A DNA stretch of 64,000 nucleotides, taken from the NCBI GenBank assembly GCA_020205615.1, contig CM035153.1:93152792-93216791 (forward strand). The letters run 5' to 3'. This stretch comes from Panax quinquefolius. Taxonomy: Eukaryota > Streptophyta > Magnoliopsida > Apiales > Araliaceae. Of the stretch, positions 38,287 through 47,828 are shown one piece after another. The notes under the pieces were generated by a model. The model was not told the origin of the DNA. It was given only the letters and a program-made list of their open reading frames with translations, and searched no databases. The first letter of the stretch is position 1, and each line of letters starts with the position of its first letter. A program made the translations under genes and the position numbers.

Positions 38287-38289
<3 letters not shown>
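38086..38289. mobile_element. MITE-like inverted-repeat element in a (TA)n tract
   Basis: About 204 bp. The outer arms are TGGAGGT (38094-38100) and ACCTCCA (38272-38278). Inside them are GTAACTTTTTAAAGTTAC (38109-38126) and GTAACTTTAAAAGTTAC (38244-38260), and a central block repeats GATCGTAGAGTAATCACTC (38138 and 38166) with its inverse form at 38205-38240. The whole can fold into one long hairpin. TA microsatellites flank both sides. No coding capacity. The layout recalls the Micron/microsatellite-targeting elements described in rice; the family assignment is inference. Confidence 0.75.

Positions 38290-38358
<69 letters not shown>
38290..38358. repeat. (TA)n followed by (GT)n microsatellite
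   Basis: TA run to 38326, a short GTTT link, then a GT run to 38358. It gives rise to a spurious minus-strand HTHTHT/IYIYIY reading frame. Confidence 0.95.
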
Positions 38359-38363
<5 letters not shown>

Positions 38364-38999
38364 AGCTAAACAAGATGAGACAAATAATAACAAACCCCTT
38401 AAAGATTTTATATTAAGTCCTAAGTGTTCAAAGATATTTGGAATATCAAACGTCGCCTTATAGCATGATAAAAAATAATAGTGTATCAATTAATTATTAT
38501 AAGTTTTTTGTGTCACTACAAGGCTTATCTTAATTTTTTGAGATGTTAATTTTATCACATTTGATGCTTATAAAGAAAATTGAACAATGTTGTTTTGTTG
38601 TGTCACCAGAAGGATAATATTTTTCTTTTTTGAATATATGGAGTGCTAGGTTGGACTTAACTTATATAATTTTGATTCGGATGTGCCACCACTTGATCAA
38701 AATAATTTAAGAGGCAAAATAAAAAGAGGTACATGATGATGTAATTGAAAAGAGTTGTCTACCTATTTATTTATATATAGTTTGTTGTGTCACCACAAGG
38801 CTATATACATTTGAAATGGGATCCTTATTCTCACTAGCAAATCTTTAATTAGATTTTACTGAACTATATAAGTGAGGGTAATATAGTTTAATAAAAATAG
38901 TGGGAGATATCAATTTAAAACAAGACCTAAATTATTTTGGTAATTAATAAAATAATGTATGCTAAAATGTTGTTAAGAACAAATTCATTTACAGAATTT

Positions 39000-39565
39000 T
39001 ACAATGTCTAAATTACTATAATTGTGAAACATATTAGATGTTAATTAACCAGACCGAATTACTCGGATTGGTTAAGGAAATTAAGAATAGTTCTCACGGC
39101 TAAAAAGCTATCTTATGTCCTTAATACGTCTATCCCTGCAATGGTTGCAAACAATATCTTTGAGGAAGACATTACTACTTTTAGAAAGTTGCAAGATGAT
39201 GCAAAGTTGGCTCAATGCATCATGCTCGCATCCATGAGTAACGAGCTTTAGCGTCAGCATGAAACTATGGATGCTTCTACTACATTCCTTCATATCAAGA
39301 AGTTAATAGTAAGGAAAGTAGGACTGATAGATATCAGATATCTAAGGAACTCTTCTGATCTAGAATGACCGATGACACTACAGTACAGACAAAAGTCCAT
39401 TATCATTTTGATTGAATAATTAGGACAACAGGTTTTGTCATGGATGGGGAGTTATGCCAAGATTTGATCTTGCACTCACTCCCGGACTCTTTTCATAAAT
39501 TATGTGAATTTTTCATATGAACAAGCTAGATATCAGCTTCGCTAATTTGCTTAACATGTTGAAAA
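39000..39565 (+). pseudogene. Ty1/copia gag remnant, N-terminal and central part
   Basis: Translated pieces match the UBN2-type copia gag: ILDVN then DWLRKLRIVLTA (about 39030-39100), SYVLN..IPAMVANN (39112-39155), EEDITTFRKLQDDAKLAQC (39160-39215), MLASMSNEL (39228-39252, followed by TAG), HETMDAST, a RYQI-SKELF region with frameshifts (about 39330-39360), and RYQLR/AN-LNMLKN near 39530-39565. Gag forms the virus-like particle. Several stops and frameshifts break it. The insertion at 39571 separates it from its C-terminal part, which resumes at 49653 (ESLFPTKKDQVLLVGVKGSS). Confidence 0.8.
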
Positions 39566-39570
39566 ATGTT
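39566..39570. repeat. Target-site duplication ATGTT (left copy)
   Basis: Identical to 49648-49652, and both lie in the copia gag coding sequence. It defines the insertion of the gag-only element. Confidence 0.92.
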
Positions 39571-39679
39571 TGTAGACAGTCAAAATTTTTCTTTTCCTGT
39601 TACTAACTATGCAGGAGGGCAAAAACATCTTTTTCACACTCCAGATGTAATCCTTGAGGACCACAACATCAATTCCAAC

Positions 39680-39910
39680 CCTGGAGATAGATCCGGGAGA
39701 TCCAATTTCCAACCCCGGAGATAACCCCGGGAAAATCAGTTCCAACCCTGGAGATAACCCCGGGGGATCAAGTGCAAAGCCCGGAGTCAACCCCGGGAGG
39801 TCAAGCCATCCTCAGGGATAACCCTGAGGACATTCAGAGTCAATAGCATGGCCATCTCAGGGATAACCTTGGGAAAACCCGCACAGAATCAGTGTAAAAA
39901 AGCCGGAGAT
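39680..39910 (+). repeat. GATAAC palindrome array in U3
   Basis: About seven units of an imperfect palindrome such as CCGGAGATAACCCCGGG and CTCAGGGATAACCCTGAG, separated by 15-25 bp. Each has GATAA in the loop and GC-rich arms. GATAA is the plant I-box core. A role in transcription is inference. Confidence 0.85.
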
Positions 39911-40379
39911 AACTTTTGAGGGGCAAAATGGTCATTTTGCCAACTCAACTTCACTTCAAATCAAATACACTCATTTAAAACCAAATTACTTCAAAAGAAT
40001 TCCCACAGGACTCATATCTTAACTTCGGAGCGCAAACTACGCGAAACAGCTCACCGGATTGCCTCGGAGTACAAACTACGCCAAATGTGAATCACGAGAT
40101 TGCTCAAGAAAACCTGGGAATGCTATTTCTGGCCATGGACCTATCTTCCTCGAATCAAAAGGGCAAATCCCATGTCATTGCACAACTCTCGACAAAAAGC
40201 AAATCAAGAAGTACAGATATACTTCGTTTGATGCTCTGATTGAAGTTCGCAAGTTCGAGCGACATTACAAAGGAACGAGTGCACGTTTTGAGAGATAGAC
40301 GGACCCATGAGGCCCAAATAAACCTTGACCAGCCGTAGGTATACCAGAGGCTGCCGTAGGTAGACCTACAACAATCCGT

Positions 40380-40393
40380 CTATATATACAAGG
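40380..40393 (+). promoter_or_regulatory. 5' LTR TATA box (CTATATATACAAGG)
   Basis: A clear TATA element about 810 bp into the LTR. The corresponding segment is deleted from the 3' LTR. Confidence 0.65.
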
Positions 40394-40801
40394 CTTGGGG
40401 TCAGCCATTTGAGAGAGAAAATAGCGAGGAAGCCCTGTCCATTTTGCTCTGTACACACCCATATTGAGTGTTTTCTCATTTTAAACATCTGTTAGCTCAC
40501 ATATAGCTATATTTTATCCAGCGGGAGCTGAGTATTCATCCATCTAGAGTTATAGAAGCCTTCTTTGGTAGTCCACTGTAAGCCTTCTTACACATTATAA
40601 AGCCTTTCTCTTCAACTTGGCAAACACTATTCTACACATTGAGAGTCGTGTTGTGTTTGTTTGCCCGAACTTTGGTCTGTGGTTTTCATTTCTGTCTGTA
40701 TATATATATACTTATATATATATTTATATATTTTTATACAGACTAACATTATCGAGTTATGCCTCGATTGAGCCTGAACTTCCTGCCTAGAGCGCTTATC
40801 T

Positions 40802-40803
<2 letters not shown>

Positions 40804-40864
<61 letters not shown>

Positions 40865-41004
40865 TCGTGGTCGACTACATTCGATGATCCTATACTTGAT
40901 GCGAGGTGTTTAATTTCTTATATATATATATATATACTATATATATGAATCGTCATCGACTCTGTTCGATGAGCCCGGATTTTACATCCTGAGCGTTTCA
41001 TTGC

Positions 41005-41055
<51 letters not shown>

Positions 41056-41105
41056 CTGTTGTATATATCTCGATGAGCCGTGATTTTATATCCTATATTT
41101 ACTCG

Positions 41106-41140
<35 letters not shown>
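40804..41140. repeat. (TA)n tracts alternating with unique ~60-bp blocks
   Basis: Four long TA runs separated by variants of a block with CGATGAGCC and TTTTACATCC/TATATCC. They match the TA-rich part of the solo LTR at 6600-7015 in reverse orientation. Confidence 0.85.
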
Positions 41141-41141
<1 letters not shown>

Positions 41142-42302
41142 GTTGTCGGACATATCAAATGAGCCCAAATTTATATCCGGTGTGTTTACTGCTTTTATAT
41201 ATATATTTGTACATATATATATTTACATTTCTGTCTGGCCTGGAGTTTACTTCGTGGCCATTTACAACTTTATTTACATTACGTCCTGCCTGGAGTTTAC
41301 TTCGTGGCAGTTGATCGCTTTTACAGCTTTATTTACATTTCATCCCGCCTGGAGTTTACTTCGTGGCGGTTGATCATATCCATATATATATATATATTTA
41401 TCGCTTTTATATACTTACATTTCCGATCTCCCATGGAGTTGCTTCGTGGTGGTTGATCGAAATCAGATATATATATTTACAGCTTTTTTATATATAACTC
41501 GCTATCGCTTTCAATACAAATTACAAAGATTCTTGTGAGCCTAGGAATCATGTGATCACAGTGTTCGGTTCATCAATCTAGATTCGATTCCCATGATGGA
41601 CATTTTTGGGTATGGCAACAGTACATTATTTTACAAAGTTGTCTCGGCTTTCCTTGGATGGTCATGTGCCCATGAGGAATTCTACGATCGCAGATATTGT
41701 TTTCTCAAGGATGCCTCGCATCTCTAAAATAAAAGCAAACAAGTTTTATACATTTAATAATAAAAATGGAAGTATAAAAAGGTCTCAATTCCTATTGAGC
41801 ACAGGGTTTGAAAAACCTCTTTTTACAAAAACTTCATTGCTATATCTTGTGGTTAAAATTGGATTTTTCTAAATAAAATTCAAACCCATGTATATAGGTG
41901 CGAACGAGGCCTCGCACTACTTTCATATAATTGCACATTGATCCACACACACACACATTCATATAATAGTTTCTTTGAAGAATGGCGGTCACCGTGGTAA
42001 CACGGATGTGGGGGGGTGCCTAACACCTTCCCTCCACATAATCAAGCCCCCAAACCCTTAATGAATCTCGGTTTTACAAACCCGTTTAGCAGTGCCAAAT
42101 CACTAGGTTAATGTGCAAAACCTTTTCGGTTGCGTTGGTGCAACCAGTTAAATACACAAACTGGCGACTCTTAAAGTCAATCGTCGACATTATACATGTC
42201 GGACCTTTTTCACATGTTTTTTCAAACAAATCTCACATTAACATGAGAACACCAAAAGACAAGTAACGAAAAGGGACAATTAAAAATCCCGACGTCGACA
42301 GG

Positions 42303-42320
42303 TGGCGACTCTGCTGGGGA
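42303..42320 (+). other. Primer-binding site of the gag-only element
   Basis: TGGCGACTCTGCTGGGGA starts two bases after the 5' LTR. It is not the tRNA-Met site used by the other gypsy elements here. Ogre/Tat elements are reported to use tRNA-Arg; I cannot confirm the tRNA from sequence alone. Confidence 0.75.
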
Positions 42321-44175
42321 CTCCAGTAAGAGGGCTTAAGCCGCTATTGCAAGCTTTTCAAAATTGTTATATGCTTGTGTGTGATTGTTGCATTTACATT
42401 TATGATGAATGTGTACGAATGCATCTTAATTACTGCACTGCTAAATATCTATCTTTGATTTTAGTGCTTCGCACATGTCATCATTTTGCATAAACGGTGA
42501 GACACGTTGTATGTGAATGTATGTTGTGTGGTCCCTCCACCAGAAGGCTATCCTGTCGGTGTTTGATTACTGGACTCGTGGGAAGAATAATTCCCCGGGG
42601 CTCAGGAAAGGCACCACTCAGATTCGCTCCAGTTGAAAAACCGGATTAACTTCCCGTTGAGTAGATTGCGATGATCTGGGAACCTTCATTGCCAAAAAGC
42701 CGCGAGAGTAACCTAAGATAGGTCAGCCTCTGATAAACCAAACGCGAAGGGAAGTCTCTTCATACTTTCCCATTTAAATTACTTGTCAATCTCAATATAA
42801 AGGAAAATATGAAGAATATGTGTAAATGCATATTAAGGCTTTACATGCTATTAAATGACACCCATTTTGCAGGATAATATTCCTAAAATGGACACATTAT
42901 GATAGCATGTAAAATTTTTATACATTTCCCAAAGACGTAAGTCTTTTTGTAGGGAAGCAATTGATCATATTTCCCATTCAAAGTCCAAAAGGGCATTAAG
43001 CCCACAATCAGATATGGATAAAAGTGCCCAGCCTGATCCTACTCTTGTCTCTCGCGAGGAATTCGAAAGATTAAGCTATCAAATGACAGAATTGGCTGTT
43101 ATGCTCAAAGAACTACACCAATCTACTCAAGGTATACAAATACCCATCCACACGTAATCCCCCGCATACGGAGGAACCTGTACAAACAATGCCTACTCAA
43201 TCCGAAATATTCATACCAATGGCGCCGGGTATTAACAAAAAGGTGGAAACCCAGATACCTAAACCTCATTCCAATAAAGAAATCACAAATCTCAGGGATG
43301 ATCGAGAAACTGGGGATGTAAGAAAGAAAGTCCAACAAATGGAGGAGACCATCCGGTCAATCAAAGGGACTGGAAATTATGGGAGTGTCACCTATTTAGA
43401 TCTGTGCATATTCCCAGGGGCTCGATATCCTACCAAATTTAAAGTCCCAGAGTTTGAAAAGTACAATGGGGCAGGTGATCCATATACGCACCTAAAAGTG
43501 TATATTGGTGAACTGGGGTCTTATGCTGAAGATGAAAGCCTCAGAATGCAGCTTTTTCAAAAGAGTCTCACCGGAGAGGCTAAATCCTGGTATGCCCGAC
43601 TTGACAATGCCAAAATCCACAACTGGGAAGAATTGGCCCACGCCTTTTTAAATCAGTACAGTTTTCAGTCACAAATGGCACCTGATCGATACCAAGTGAC
43701 TAAAGTAAAAAAGCAAAGTACTGAATCTTTCTAAGAATATGCCCAAAGATGGAGACATCTCACAGCGCAAGTCATCCCAGCAATGATAGAAACTGAGATG
43801 GTAATGACGTTTATTGATATCCAAGAAGCTCTGTACTACGAAAGGATCCTAGCAGGCATAGGAAAGCCTTTCTCGAAAATAATCAAACATGGCGAAATGG
43901 CAGAGATAGGCCTGAAGGCAGGCAAGATTAAAGACTTCACTGCCTTGGAAGCAGTCGCCAAGAATATACAGATTGGAAAGTATGCGAGCGATCCCAAGGG
44001 GGTACCCGATAAAGGCAGTGAAGATGTATCCCTTGTTGTACAGGGGCAAGCTAGTAGATCAACCTACAGTCCCCCCATTTGGAAAAAGCGAGACAATCTA
44101 CCATTTCAACAACAGGTTGCATTTAACCAATTCCAGGATAGGAAAAGAAAATTTGAGAGAATGGAAAATCGGGTG

Positions 44176-44382
44176 TTCACTCCACTAGGCGATTCTCTTG
44201 AAAATGTTTTGGCGATATTGATGGATCATAAACAAATTACCGAACTGGCTCCACCTCTGGAACCAGGGAGCAAAAGATACAATCCAAGCTAGAGATGTGC
44301 TTACCACTCAGGATCTCCAGGACACGATACGGAAGATTGTTGGTCCTTAAAGCATAAAATTCAAAATTTGATCAAAAGTGGA
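44176..44382 (+). other. Zinc-knuckle module, first copy
   Basis: 69 codons from FTPLGDS to LIKSG. The knuckle CAYHSGSPGHDTEDC (about codons 41-55) has metal ligands C, H, H, C. It contains the TAG stop at codon 39. It aligns without gaps to the second copy (about half of the residues identical by eye). Confidence 0.85.
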
Positions 44383-44805
44383 AGTATTGTAGTTCAACAA
44401 CCTGATCAACAAAATGTCAACACCAATCTTCTGTTGCAGCATGATACGGAAGAAGTAAACATGATCGGGTCAGGAAGCGATGAAATATATCCAATTCATA
44501 AGTTCATACAAAGGATAGAGGACTACCCCCAAAGGCACAGAGTAGATGTCCTAAAGTGGGAAAACTCGGAAGAGGGTATGATAGTAATGCAAAAGTTAGA
44601 GACAAACCAGAACCAAGTAAATCTGCTAGCTAAGCTAATAGTGCGCCAGCATCAGGATACGAGGCATTTCTTCACTCAACTATCAGAAGGCCAAGAAAAG
44701 GGGGATGATAAAATTGCTAGCAAACCTCGCCAGCAGAAATATCGCTTGGGGGAATGCGAACTCTCAAAGAATAAAGATCAAACAACCTCCACAAGAGTTC
44801 GGAAA

Positions 44806-45012
44806 TTCACCCCTCTAAGCAAATCCAATGAAGAAATGCTACACTTTCTGATGAGTGAAGGAAGGATTACTGAGTTGCTACCTCCTGTAAATTTGAGGAT
44901 AAAGAGCTATGATTCCACCAAGATATGTCTCTACCATTCTAACTCACTTGGACATACGACTGAGGAATGTTGGGCTTTGCAACATAAAATCCAGGATCTC
45001 ATTGAAAATGGA
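44806..45012 (+). other. Zinc-knuckle module, second copy
   Basis: 69 codons from FTPLSKS to LIENG. The knuckle CLYHSNSLGHTTEEC has the same ligand spacing, and the flanking text (ITEL.PP, W.L.HKIQ.LI) matches copy 1. The two copies lie 630 bp apart in the same frame. Confidence 0.85.
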
Positions 45013-45734
45013 GAGCTGGAGATAGAAATTCTCATGACCAAAAAAGGCGAAAAGGCAATAAAAAGCTTAAGATGTCCACTTAAGACAGGCAGCTCAAATG
45101 AGGTGAAGGCTATGAGCGATAATCCTGGCAGAACACAAGATGGAGTGATCCTGATGCAGGAAATGATAGAAGAGACAAGGGAATTCCCGAAGGATATTCT
45201 TCTGCCAACATCAAACATCTTCTGGTCCAAAGATATCAACCACGTTCCTGATTTTATCACCTTGGATGATGCGGAGGAAATACTGATCCTTTCCAAGGAA
45301 GAAAAAGCAAAAAAGGAAAATTCCTTACAAGAAATACGACGACAGTTCGAGGCAGATTTCATGGTCGAATCCTCTCAAGCCCATGAAAAGTGTGAAGGAA
45401 CAGATGAAGGAGAAGGTGGTGAGGTTATTGGGGAAACCAACCCATTAAAGAATCAAGATTTCATACCTTTTTGCGATGGGTCCAACTCAAGCATCCCTGA
45501 AGAATGTATTGAACCTAGAAGCGATCAAGTTATGGCCATAAGTGAAGACATTCAAAACCAAGAAGTAACCTCTGTCGCGAGCCTTGAAGGCAACATGACC
45601 CATCGACGATCGGACTATCGTGCCTCAACTAGCCAAAAAGATGTAGATCCAGGGGATAAAGTTGCGAGTTCCAGAAGATACTGGGACGGTATCACTTCCT
45701 TCGCAGTATGTTTTTTATTTTCCATGCATGTACA

Positions 45735-45835
45735 GAAAAAAAAAAGTAAAAAAAAAGAAAGAAAAAAGAAAAAAAGAAAGAAAAAAGAAAGAAAAAAGAA
45801 AAAAGAAAATCAAAAAAATCAAAAAAATCAAAAAT
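45735..45835 (+). repeat. A-rich low-complexity tract encoding poly-Lys/Glu
   Basis: Short AAAAAGAAAGAAAAA-like repeats encode alternating Lys runs with Glu, Arg, Asn and Gln. The tract remains in frame across about 100 bp. Confidence 0.9.
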
Positions 45836-45867
45836 CAAATCATTCAGGTTTCAGCTCGTCAAGCTTG

Positions 45868-46090
45868 AACTACGAAAGACCTGATCTCCCCTCTTCAATG
45901 AGAGTACGTAGGCAGCCATTTATGGTGCGGTCAAACCAAACAAACATTTCCCAAACAAATGCTTCTCAAACAAACGCTTCTCAAACAAACACTCCTCAAA
46001 CCGTTTATCTTATCAAGTAGGAACTACGCAGACCTGATCTCCCGCACTCACGGGAGTATGTAGGCAACCACCAGTGGTGCGGTCTAACCC
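45868..46090 (+). repeat. Duplicated GACCTGATCTCCC...GTAGGCA block
   Basis: Two copies of a ~60-bp block (about 45868-45935 and 46021-46088), GAACTACG-AGACCTGATCTCCC then GAGTA-GTAGGCA-CCA and GTGCGGTC, straddle the stop of the gag frame. Blocks of this kind are common in the 3' part of Tat/Ogre-lineage elements. Confidence 0.75.
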
Positions 46091-47828
46091 TCAACAGAAA
46101 CGTCCAAATCCAAACTTTGATCTCAAGAACGACCCTCCAAGTTAGCGACCTATGTGGAGAAGACCCAACAACACTGTAATGACATTCCATCAAATCTGGC
46201 ACAAATCCCAAAAAGGAAGAAACAACGATATGCCAAGACAACCAGCAGCGAGGACTTTCAAAGATTTGACACCCTTAATCAAGAGTATTCATCAAATTAG
46301 AAGAAAATCAAGAACGATTGCAATAACAAGTCAGGCATTAAAACCCAAGTCCTGTACTTGTTCACCATCTGGTACAGAGGAAAAAGTTTCTTGTGATCTC
46401 AACATCTTATCAGCCCATCTGTCAAAGTGACTATCCCAGACAACAAGCAAGGTTGGGTCAATTTCAAAATCGACGACAACCCGATATTGCGACCACTAGA
46501 ACAAAACTTGGGCAATCTCGGAAACAGCGACAACTCAACACTGAGGCATTTATCAAACATCTTAAAGAGGAAAATACCCCAGTTAACACCATCAGCTTGG
46601 TCCATCATCATCAAAGCTTCCCTCACATCAGCTCATTAGCGATTCAGATATTAATCATTTGCGACTTCATCAACAAAAAGAGTTTCTCGTATGAATCCCC
46701 GACATCAGTATGCGAAAAGACTGGGGCATTTTTTGATTCCAGGAAAGCGAAGGATTTTAAGGCGGGATCAAACCTCTCATCAAAAGAAGGAAAACTCCTG
46801 AAAGAAATCATGGCGACACTAGCTTGCCCCTACAAACGAAGGGGAAAATTCTCAACAAAGTTCTTAACTTAAGAGCAGAAGCCCAATGACAAAGGGTCTG
46901 GCGAATGAAATCTACACCATCAATTTGCGCCAAATCTTCATAAGTTGAGGCCTCTACACTAAAGTTTAAAGTTCAAAGAAATGAAAAGTACGATTTACAC
47001 ACCCCAGGGGATATCAAATGGCATTCATATCATCGATTCAAATGGGTTATGAGTCAAATGTTCAAGGAAATGGGGCATAAGCACTCAACAGCGAAAGGAA
47101 ACTACAAATCAACTCAAAATTGTGAGGCGCTACATCAACGTGCATTTCCATCCATCGTAACATCAGGCAGAGTCTAGCGAAGCAAACCTTTGAATATTAT
47201 TTCAGTGAAGGTATCGGGAGATCCGGTATTCAAAACCATTGGCATCAATATAGTGAAACATCAAGACAGTTCAGTGATGAAAGCTTTGTATACCACCATC
47301 CGAGTGGGAACCGAAACGGTTGGGCGATGTCAGCGTATTTAACTACCAGCAGGGTAGGATCTGTTATCAAACTACCATCAGGGTAGACATCATTGTAAAC
47401 TACCAGCGTATGTATCGGCGATATCTCAATTTCTCTTCATCAAACAGGCATTAGCGACACCAACAAAAAGCCAAACCGTCAGAAGTCAACACTAGCATAG
47501 CATCAAAGAATCCTCATTCCAAGGTAAAGCAATTTGCGAAAACATTTTAAACATGCATCAAAACATTCATTACATTGCGATTTACGATTTGCGATCTGCG
47601 ATATGCGAAATGCGATGTGCAATTTACGAAGTGCGATTGGCCAAATGCGAAAAACGAAATAATGGCGCGAATGGGATGTGCGATTTGCGAAAACATTTTA
47701 ACATTCATCATCACATTCACTACATTCATGATTTGCATCATTAAAAATACCTTGTCATGTTTCATAGTATCATTAATCTTTATCATGTCCATTCCATTGC
47801 ATTGCATAAACATGATAAAGAGGGCATC
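46091..47828 (+). other. 3' untranslated region of the gag-only element
   Basis: No domain is recognisable. The frames at 46152-46430 and 46393-46872 are low-information and overlap others. It contains two CTACC-N5-GGTAG hairpins (47343-47357 and 47372-47386), a TGCGAA/TGCGAT minisatellite (47575-47695), and ends with the purine-rich ATAAAGAGGGCATC (47815-47828) abutting the 3' LTR, the presumed plus-strand priming tract. Confidence 0.65.
47575..47695 (+). repeat. TGCGAWW minisatellite
   Basis: About 14 degenerate copies of a 7-8-bp unit (TGCGATT, TGCGAAA, TACGAAG) that are readable in all frames and so produce three overlapping spurious frames. Confidence 0.85.

Larger units (their letters stand above)
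37330..38999 (+). mobile_element. Copia internal leader (untranslated), with nested MITE
   Basis: Non-coding stretch ahead of the copia gag remnant. It carries the (TA)n/MITE/(TA)n/(GT)n block at 38019-38358. It also has three copies of a TTGTGTCACYASAAGG motif at about 38508, 38606 and 38782, spaced about 98 and 176 bp apart. Its place between the 5' LTR and gag makes it leader sequence; the repeated motif is of unknown role. Confidence 0.6.
39571..42300 (+). repeat. 5' LTR of the gag-only element
   Basis: 2,730 bp, from TGTAGACAGTCAAAATTTTT to ...AATCCCGACGTCGACA. It holds GATAAC palindromes (39680-39910), a TATA box (40380-40393), (TA)n tracts (40804-40861, 40920-40936, 41009-41054, 41109-41138) and three ~65-bp units around CCTGGAGTTTACTTCGTGGC (41238-41370). 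It is longer than the 3' LTR because that copy lost about 900 bp. Confidence 0.92.
43014..46020 (+). pseudogene. Tat/Ogre-like Gag polyprotein with duplicated zinc-knuckle module
   Basis: The start at ATG 43014 (MDKSAQPDPTLVSREEFERL, a coiled-coil-like N-terminus) is about 700 bp after the primer site. A one-base shift near 43140-43185 leads into the frame that then stays constant to 46020, broken only by TAA 43732 and TAG 44290. A retrotransposon-gag capsid domain spans 43426-43980 (FKVPEFEKYNGAGDP, AKSWYARLD, WEELAHAFLNQY). Two homologous 69-codon modules follow (44176-44382 and 44806-45012), each with a C-X2-H-X5-H-X4-C knuckle. Then comes an acidic region (45150-45640), a lysine-rich low-complexity run (45735-45835) and five NQT/SQTN repeats (45935-46000). 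Gag would bind element RNA and build the particle. With only two stops and one shift across 1,000 codons it looks recently functional. Confidence 0.85.

Noticed and set aside
44931..45362. 143-codon minus-strand frame
   Set aside because: Antisense to the long gag frame 43014-46020, which has the capsid and knuckle motifs.
46393..46872. 159-codon frame as pol of the gag-only element
   Set aside because: No protease, RT, RNase H or integrase motif; Ser/Gln-rich, low-information sequence overlapped by other frames.
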